Below, one piece after another: positions 56,407-64,000 of a DNA stretch of 64,000 nucleotides; the first letter of the stretch is position 1; every line of letters starts with the position of its first letter. A program made the translations under genes and the position numbers. The stretch is taken from positions 9,025 through 73,024 of the forward strand of contig VWZW01006271.1 of NCBI GenBank assembly GCA_013397115.1, given 5' to 3'. The notes beneath the pieces are model-generated. The model made no database searches. It was not told the origin of the DNA and saw only the letters and a list, made by a program, of their open reading frames with translations. The stretch comes from Edolisoma coerulescens (lineage: Eukaryota; Chordata; Aves; Passeriformes; Campephagidae).

Positions 56407-56923
56407 CTGCAAGTACAAGACGTGAGAGCTGAGGCAGCTCACCACAGCCAGGCTCAGGCAGGGACTGGGAAAGTATGACACAGATCCCAACATCCCAGCC
56501 TTGGACGCACAAGGGAACAGCCACAACCCACAGCAAGCACAAAGACAGATCTGTTCTCCCTACACGGGCTGGCCTGGAGGGCAAGCCAGGGTGTTTGTGA
56601 TCCCTTCTATTGAGGGCAGCAGGGTGCCACTGCACCAATCACAGAGACAGGATTCCCAGATTCCAGTTTTGGGAAGTTTCCCAGTTGCTGGCAGAAAGCA
56701 TGGCCTGAGTCCATCCCTTTCTTCCAAACATTTCTGTCTGCCCACATCAGGGGCTTTCCTGCAGCTGATCCAGCTATAACCTGGGCAGAGCTTGAGATGC
56801 TGGGGGAGAATCCTAAGGCCCCAACAGAGGGGAAGGGATGTACAAACCAGCAGGGGATGAAGGCCTGACCCCCACCAGGCTGCCTCGTGGGCCCCTGCAT
56901 GGACCCTGCTGCTAAGCCCTTAC
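56407..56923 (-). other. SMG6: SMG6 short intron (517 bases)
   Basis: Separates the exon with the acidic loop from the SVIQEQ exon. No repeats or motifs of note. Confidence 0.93.
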
Positions 56924-57040
56924 CTGGCACACATTCCCTCAGCAGGTTGGTGCACCTCCTCACCAGGAGGGCAAACATGGAGAGCCCCAGGGCCGTGGCC
57001 TGTTCCTGGATGACGGAGCGGCAATCCTCAGAGATGCACT
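56924..57040 (-). CDS. SMG6: SMG6 exon encoding SVIQEQATALGLSMFALLVRRC
   Basis: A 117-bp exon: two bases of a split codon (probably Glu), 38 codons and one base of an Ala codon. The acceptor CTCCTAG lies at 57047-57041 and the donor is CAG|GTAAGG. The peptide reads CISEDCRSVIQEQ, then ALGLSMFALLVRRC and TNLLRECVP, a pair of helices of the TPR/14-3-3-like region. The human equivalent, as I recall it, reads CFSEECRSVIQEQ, near residue 957. A second AG at 57040-57039 could shift the start, but only the chosen one keeps a phase-1 junction like the neighbours. This is the most 5' SMG6 exon in the window. Confidence 0.95.
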
Positions 57041-58316
57041 CTAGGAGACAGACAGGCTTTGGGTCAGATGTTCCACCCAGTTTCACCTTCACAGCCTCCC
57101 TTTCTGCATCCCACGAGGGGCAGGGGTGAGCGATGTCCTAACTCACAACTGTCCCAGACACAATTGCTCCATGTAGGGGGGAGAAAAGGTGGTGAGTAGC
57201 TGCTCTGGAGTGGGAAGAGGCTGCAGCCACCCTGCCCACACCATGCCCAACCCCATGGCATATGCTGAGCCAGCCAGGACCACGATGGCACTCAGGGCTC
57301 CCAGCACAGATGCTGCTGCTCGGGGCTGATGCCCTCCCCTGAGGAGGGGGGTATGTTTAAGTGTTAAAAGGGTAATTAGCTGCATGTTTGATCTTTGTCC
57401 CTGCTGGAGTTTCAACCTCAGCAGCTGAGGAGGGGGCTGCTCCCATTAGTTCTGCAGTCACATAACAGCTTGTCAAGAGAGCTTAATTGGAACTGTTACT
57501 CAAGGAGATGCCACACGACCACAGCTCTTCCAAACAGAGCCGGCTCGGAGTGAGAGCAAATCCCCCCAGCACATCTACACCCAGCCAGAAACCACTTCTG
57601 AGGCTGCTGAGAGCAGCGGGGAGCTGGCTCGAGGGAACTGCCTGGAGCCGGGCGCGGGTTAGGCCGGGGAGCGCCGCGGGACATGCCAGCCTGCCCCAGA
57701 GCTCCCAGAAGGGGTTTAAGCCTCAAGGGCAGCCTCTGCCCTCCCAACTCCCTCTGCTCCACATCCTCCCAAGATGTGGAGGAGTGGCTGGCTGGGGAGA
57801 ACCCACACGTTTAGGGGGTTCCTATCCACACATGCCATTTATTCTGAGCAGGATGCTCCTCGCTGGCTTTCTGCAGGATCGGGGCTTCCACCCTGAGAGC
57901 AGCTGCCCCAAGTCAGGCAGAGGATTTTTACAAACTCACAGGTACTGACTCTGAATGGGTGAGTGGAGCCCCAGGGCTGGGATAGGGAGGGAGAGCCCCC
58001 AGAGCCCCCCAGCTCCCAGGCACCTCTGCCCCAGACATCAGCACCAGCTGCACGTCAGCACGGAGGTGTTGGGAGCTGAACTGCCCAGACGTGGCAGAGC
58101 AGGGATTTTGAGCAAAAAGCAAGAGGATTAGAGCAAGACACTGAGACCACATTTAAGGCAGGGCTAGTAAAACACCTGAGGTGCACACAACAAAGAGTGG
58201 GGTTTTAAGGACACATCATTTCAGAGCAGTGGGGTGGGAGGTTAAAAACAACCAGAAAAAGACTAGAACGCACCAAGAATAAACAGGAAGAATAAGAAGG
58301 GACATCTGTAGGCTTG

Positions 58317-58341
58317 ATTGACAGTTCTTACAGCTGTCAAT
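58317..58341. repeat. Small inverted repeat with two TGACAG motifs
   Basis: Arms ATTGACAG (58317-58324) and CTGTCAAT (58334-58341) around a 9-base loop. TGACAG is the core of MEIS/TGIF sites, so this could be a paired binding site rather than a structural RNA. Confidence 0.5.
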
Positions 58342-61300
58342 GAGTTCAGCACCCAGTGTGGAGACCACTGAGGGTAACCCAGGGTGGCACCAAAGGCACC
58401 TGGTAGCTGAATGAGGGTGCTCTGCTCCCGGAGCCAGGGCTGAGCCGGTGCCGCAGAGCAATGGTAGGAAGTGCCGTACTGCAGGGGCTGTCAGCTTTTG
58501 GAGGAAACATAAAACTAAAGATGTGACCACTCTGGGACAGTAAATCTCTTTCATGAAGCCTTTCCCACAATTAAGAGTGTTAGTCCCAGTGCTCTGGCCA
58601 CAGTCCAGTCCAAGAAATTACAGTCGTCTTCCCCGCGCTCCCTCCTCCTGCACTCGGGTGAGATGCTGCACTGTCTTCACTTCCTATCTTAAATGGACAC
58701 ACAACAAGACCACGGTGGTCCAGCTGCCACACCTGAGTCTGGCAAGTCCCCTGGGTGGTGAAAATCTTCAGGCATTTCAACATGGACCCCCACACTACGA
58801 GTGGGCAGCCCCCGGAACTCCAGGCACTGCGCTCAAGCCAGACTCACGGTGACCCCCAAACTGAGCTGGTGCAAAAGCTACATCCTGACCCCCTCCAAAA
58901 CAGGCAAAGTTAAAGGTGTTTGTGATGGTGAAGGTGATGAGCATCCCATATTTCAGGGTGTATTTCAGAGACTGGCTGCAAAAGCCAGACCAATGCTCTG
59001 TGGTGGCTGTGGCCAGGCTTGGTCCCAGCCCTTCCCACTGCCACCAGCAGCTCTTGCTGCAGGCTACAAGTTCCCCACACGACATTTAACGACCAAAATA
59101 CAGTAAAAAGTTTCTTGCACTTGAGCTGTGGCAGGTACAGCTGTCCATCAAACACCCCGTGCTGCTGCAGACATGAACCATGTGCCCACCAGCTCATAAA
59201 GCCACGGTGCTCCGATGCACCCCAATAATGCTCAGCCCTGGCACAGCCTGCAAAGCTGCCCACTGTGCAGGTAAGAGCAGGAGGACACCCACATTTAAGG
59301 GCTGTTGTCACACAGTTCCAGCTCAGCTACCATGGGTGTTGTCAGCTCATCATTAAACTCATAAAATGCACAAAACTCCCCCAGTCCTCAAAGTTCATTC
59401 ACCGGATGAGCTCATCGGCCTCATTCCCAGGAGGCTCCCCCAGCAGGGAAGGACAAACACCCAGGTGGGCGCTTGTTCAAGACCCTGAACATGCACCAGC
59501 AAAGGCTCTTAAGAGATTAATTGTAGGACAAAAGAGGAAAGCGCCATAAATCAGGAGAAACTTTCTCTCTGTGCCTTTTCACCACTTTCCTCGGGAGGCT
59601 GGGAGCTTTGGCTTGCCCCGAGCTGGGAGCCAGTAGCCAGGGCTAACAGAGGCTGTGGGGACAAAGCCCAGGCCACCCCTGCCACAGGAGACAAGGTGAG
59701 GGCACAATTAAAGTGCAAAGCACTTGGGGTGTTTAAACAGAAACCTGTAGAATGTTTTGAGTGATGGCAATAAGGAAACCAACTCTCTGCACCCACAGTG
59801 TCTGAGCCCACCCTGGCATTAAGAGGAAAATACTTTGCAGAAAATATGCTCAAATGAGGGTTGGAGCAACAAATCTGCTCTGGAGCCCACAGGGCATCAT
59901 TACTTCTGAGCTGAGCAATGGTCTGTGCTGCTGGTGATGCACATTAAGACACAAACTTATTGGAAAAGAGATGTTTTTGGAGGATTGAGTGATACTTATG
60001 TCATTTCTGTCCCTGCAGTTGCACCACATTAGTAAAAATGGAGATACCAGCTGCCACAGAGTAGAGAGATCCTGACTGCCCGAATCAGGGCAAACCTTGT
60101 AATTCCCAGATCTGTTTCCCCAGATCCACAGCGGGTGCAGGACAAGCAGAATGAGTATCAGGTTGACAGACAACCCTGCATCCTATCCCTGCAGGCTGAC
60201 AGAGACTCCGAGTGGCATCAATGGCACCCCAACAGCTAAAGCTGCCACAAATCCACTCCACTTCCTCCCCTGAAACCCCAAATGGGGCCGTAATCAGATA
60301 ACCCTCCACACTCACACCCAGCCACGCTGCGCAGCTGGGGCACACTGTGGAGGTGTCAGGCAACTGTGGAAAGAAATCACACACAAAAGAAGGTGCCACA
60401 AGGTCACAAGCTCTGAGGTAGCTGGAGCTGTGGCTCCTCTGTGCCACCAGCAGCCACAGCAGTGACACTCCACAGGAAACCATCCAGCACCACCAACCAC
60501 AACACGTTCCCCCTCCACCTTTCTCCCCTTGTAACCCGGCAAACGTCCCTGTTAATGCCAGCCCTGGATAAACAGCTCCTGTCGCGTCACCTCTCAGCTC
60601 TCGCCTGCGCAGCCACCCCCTGAGCACGATCACGCAGCTCAGCAGGCTCACAAATGTCACCTCTCAGCTGTGCCACTGCCTTCAAAGGTGCTGCGTGGGT
60701 GCAGAGGCAGGTGGGCAAAGCTGGCACCGCTGCCTCAATAACTGCTTGTTAAACCACAACCTAAGGTCAGGCCTCCAGCACTCACAGCCAAGACTGACTC
60801 AGGGTAAATTCACCCCCTCGTCTGTGTTGCTGTACCAGCCCGTGGAGCCACGCTGCAGCCACAGCAGGGAGCTGAGCTGGCCTGAAAAGCCTCCTTTTGG
60901 GAGCTTCCTTGGGCTGGAGCTGTTTCTTGACCACCTGTAGCCCCACATCAACATCAGCAAAACTCAGGTCCGTGGAATGCTGCATGGGGCTGGAAAGGAG
61001 CAGGCAGAGCATTTTAAAGCAGAAGTGTCATCAAACACTTTAAAATGACTGATTTGTACTGCCCCACACTTCATAGGCTGAATTTGCCTCAAAGATCCTG
61101 TGCACCAGAAAAATAAGTGAGAGCCCTGCAGACCCCTGTGAGCCCCTGTGAAGGTCAGGGCTCTGGAGGCCAGACTGGCAGCAGGACACGAGCTGTGACA
61201 GTTCTGAGCACCCTGCCTGACACTTGCCACTTGTCAGCCCCTTTTTCCAGCTGGCTCAGACTTTGCTGAAGTTTCCATGCCTGTCTCAGCCTGAATTCTG

Positions 61301-62209
61301 CTGGAAATCTTCAGCCAAAACAGCTCGGCCACTTGTGAGAATGAGGCTAGGAAACAAGATAGTGGCTTACCCCTGTTTGTAAAAAACCACTTACAACCTT
61401 TCCCTTGAGCTAATCTAGCAACTGCAAATCCTGGAACAAGGATCTGAGATTTTGCTGCAGAATAACCTTTTTAACAGAGAGTTTTCCTGTCCTACTAGAA
61501 ATCTGTCCACACTTGGCTAAGCTATAAACATCTGAAAGACAGCAGTTTTTCCATATTCAACAGGAATCCGTTTCAACAGTTAAAACCTGCTAAGATTTCA
61601 CCTCCCAGAGCATGCTCCATCTTCCTACTTCCCTTCACCTAACCTGTGCTGCAGGCAGCAGAGCTCCCATCCAGCACGTGGGGACCTCTGCAAAAATGTC
61701 CTTGTACGAGTGACTGCTGCTTGCTGCGAGCTGGAGATGGGACCCAGACTCCTCCAACTGGCGCCCAGGCTATCTGCTCTGAAGCAGAGCCCAAAGGAGA
61801 GAGAGGGAGACGGATGGGATGGAAAAAATGGGAGCTGATGAGCTTCAGGCTGCGAGCACAGAGCAAAAGCAACTGGGAAGCAGGGACGGGCGGTTTTTCT
61901 GAAGATCAAGACAAGCGGCTGAGCTGCAGAGAAGTCCTCCTGTTTCTTTGCATGCAGGGAAGAGGGGTCTTTTTTTCCAGCTGAGGACTGGGCTGCACAG
62001 AGAGCGCTGTTTTCCTACCAGGAGGCAGTTTCCTGCAGGGATTGCAGGGTGGATCAGCAGCTGCAGCGCCCTCTGGAAGCACCTACCTGGGCTCTCCCGG
62101 GGTTTGTGGGCTCTGCTCCCACCCAGCCTGCAGCAGAGCCCGAGCCAGGACTTCTGCAGCCATAAATCTACCTGTTCCGCAGGGGAGAGGGTGAGAGACA
62201 GAGAGAGAA

Positions 62210-62480
62210 AGGGGACTTTTGTAGCGGGGAGAAATTTGTGTTTCTCTGAGAACGTTATATTCATGGAAAACATAAACCAACTGTCGTCAAAGTCGTCTGA
62301 GCTCAGGAAATGGAGCGGCCGGGAGAAGGCTGCCATGTGGCCGGATGTTATGTATTTCTAATTAGTGCTATACATCTTTCAGCAGCGAGTGTCCTTTTGC
62401 TGGGAAACACAACGCGCTGCCCTTGTTATTGTAACTGTCAGAGAGTGCTTAAACAGATAATCTCCAGGAAAAGTGATAAA
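62210..62480. promoter_or_regulatory. Candidate conserved noncoding element
   Basis: AT-richer, non-repetitive block containing TTCTAATTAGTGCTATAC, CTTGTTATTGTAAC, CAGATAATC and AGTGATAAAC: homeodomain, SOX-like and GATA-like motifs packed together. Enhancer function is inferred from texture only. Confidence 0.35.
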
Positions 62481-62832
62481 CACATCCCCTCTCCCACTAG
62501 GGTGTGCAAAACAGCAGTGCCAAACCTTTATTAGGGCAACACAACCAGCCACGGGAAATGGGAATGGGAAAAGAGCAAGGGGCAGCCGCCTACGAGGAGA
62601 GGGATTTGCTGGAGGAAGCTTCTGGTGGCTGCTCGAGTGCCATGTGCTGAAGGAAATCCTGCGAGGGACAATCGGGGCACAGCGAGCACGGGACACGTGG
62701 GCTGCTCACGGGGATGGGGCAGGGGCTGGGAAGAAGGGCTCCCAGCTGTTCTTCTCTGAGTGTGCCCCCAGTTTGGGTGGAAGGGAGCCACGGCAAACCC
62801 CAAACTCACAAGCAAGCAGTGGACATGCTCCT

Positions 62833-62855
62833 CCATCCATCCATCCATCCATCCC
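62833..62855 (+). repeat. (CCAT)n tetranucleotide microsatellite
   Basis: About five to six CCAT units, intronic. Confidence 0.9.
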
Positions 62856-64000
62856 AGCTAACAAAACACAAGGAATGCTGAACCTTCCACAGTTAAAACA
62901 ATCCCAGCCAACAAGTCTCAAAGGAGATTCCTTTGATTCAAGCAACGAGACTGCTCCAGCCAAGGGTCAGGAAGGCTCCAGTGGGACAATTTCCATGCTG
63001 GCCTCTCCATCCTCACCTGAGCTGTGGCTCTGGGTCGGGAAGCCCGGAGCAGCGCTGGCAGCAGGTGATCCCAGTGCTGGCAGAGCAGCAGGGATGTGCT
63101 TTGCTCCCAGGGAACAACAGCTGAACCCACCTTTCCTGGTGACAGGGTGAAGGCCTGTATGGGAAGGCACTCAAAAGAACGAACAGTTCTATGGCCACAA
63201 TCCCAAGGATGACATAACGGGCTGGCCAGGGGACACAGGAGCTGCAGGAGCTCGGTGAGAGCAGGGCTGGGGGCGAAGGCACCCGGCTGATGTGTCAGCA
63301 CATCGAGTGTGGAGACACAGACAACTGATTCACCAGCTGGCTGCTGCCCTGAGGGGGAAAAGTCGCGGGCTGGTCACCTCGGAGCTGACACCACCTGAAG
63401 GCAATTCCTTTGCTCCCTCAGCGCTCAGACACAGCTTTCCCCGTGAGTCACTCCCCGCCAGACGCAGCCCTGAGCCCCGGCAGGGCTGCAGGGCAGCCCC
63501 CGGGGTGGGGCTGTCTGCAGGAAACGGGTGAGGAGAGCCCTGCTGCCGGCCCAGGCTGGTGGGGACCGCACACAAGCACGGGAATAGAAAGCAGCAAAGT
63601 GAGGGGGACGCGCACAGCTGTGGGGCATTTCCCCGACACCCCCTCGCAGGGGACCTGTGAGTCACGGGCACTCCCAGCTCTGGGAACTGGCGACTCACAC
63701 ACGAACTCATCTGCCCCCGAGAGAGCCTGGGAACCTGGAGGTGCTGCTCAGCCCTGGCTGATACCCTGGGAACGACGGGCAGCTTTCCTGGAAGGACGCT
63801 CCCTGAACTCTGAGCAAACAGGATGGCAGCCCCAGCCCTCCCAGCACTGTGGCCGAGCTGAACGTCACCACCTGCAGCACACGGGGCTGAACTCCTCCCA
63901 AAGCAACCTCTGGATTTTAGTAATAACCTGGATGCCCCCAGTCCACCTCCCTGTACTGATGTCTCCCCAGGAAGGTCCTGGGAGGGTCCCGGTCGCAGCA

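Larger units (their letters stand above)
1405..64000 (-). other. SMG6: SMG6 gene, 3' portion (nine coding exons; 5' end beyond window)
   Basis: SMG6 (EST1A) cleaves premature-stop-containing mRNAs near the terminating ribosome in nonsense-mediated decay, acting with UPF1 and the exon junction complex. It has also been linked to telomerase. The nine exons join without frame conflict into about 463 residues that match, as I recall it, human SMG6 from about residue 957 to its end at 1419. Counting back from the C-terminus puts the three acidic residues at the human catalytic numbers D1251, D1353 and D1392, which supports collinearity. The exon junction-binding motifs and the first part of the 14-3-3-like domain are not in the window. 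The preceding coding segment, expected to end in a phase-1 codon, was not found up to 64000. Confidence 0.95.
57041..64000 (-). other. SMG6: SMG6 intron, 3' portion (at least 7 kb, open at window edge)
   Basis: Runs to the end of the window. No open frame matches the SMG6 segment expected just upstream (the part ending ..NSQLK in human as I recall it), so the previous exon lies beyond 64000. It contains a TAATTAGC motif near 57373, a small inverted repeat at 58317-58341, an AT-rich stretch at 61340-61620, a candidate conserved block at 62210-62480 and a (CCAT)n run at 62833-62855. No transposons are recognised. Confidence 0.88.

Noticed and set aside
57041..64000. Search for the preceding SMG6 exon
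   Set aside because: No minus-strand frame contains the expected conserved text before CISED. The exon must lie past the window end.
1..64000. CRISPR arrays, bacterial operons, tRNA or rRNA genes, endogenous retroviral genes
   Set aside because: None of their hallmarks are present: no regularly spaced direct repeats, no cloverleaf with a CCA end or A/B boxes noticed, and no retroviral reading frames or LTR pairs seen.

Overview
The window looks like avian nuclear DNA. It is GC-rich, carries CR1-type LINE relics, and has split protein-coding exons with consensus splice sites. It holds no bacterial operons, CRISPR arrays, tRNAs, rRNAs or recognisable viral genes. The species cannot be named from the sequence.

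One gene accounts for nearly all of it. The minus strand carries the last nine coding exons of SMG6 (EST1A), the endonuclease of nonsense-mediated mRNA decay. In transcription order they are 57040-56924, 56406-56238, 47610-47409, 19026-18850, 15934-15788, 8953-8800, 5563-5352, 5089-5008 and 3492-3362. Reading phases agree at all eight junctions. The joined reading frame gives about 463 C-terminal residues: the end of the helical 14-3-3-like/TPR region, the following helical domain, an acidic linker and the whole PIN nuclease domain with its three catalytic aspartates. The N-terminal part of the gene lies beyond position 64000.

Layout: 1 to about 1125 is probably the 3' end of a plus-strand gene, by synteny HIC1, converging tail to tail on SMG6. 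From about 1405 to 3361 is the likely SMG6 3'UTR, with a proximal AATAAA (3248-3243) and a distal ATTAAA (1427-1422). From 3362 to 19026 six exons are separated by introns of 0.26-6.8 kb. From 19027 to 47408 is one 28.4-kb intron. From 47409 to 57040 are three more exons, with a 359-base N gap in a CpG-rich stretch just upstream of exon 47610-47409. From 57041 to the end is the 3' part of another intron.

The introns hold a few old CR1 fragments, simple repeats, two notable inverted repeats (6399-6500 and 24353-24409), several CpG-rich patches and AT-rich blocks with homeodomain, octamer or RUNX-like motifs that are candidate conserved noncoding elements. I found no convincing nested protein gene and no clearly new biological system. 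The most useful leads are the two hairpins, the CpG/gap region beside exon 47610-47409, the convergent HIC1-SMG6 ends and the tandem splice acceptor at 15934-15939.
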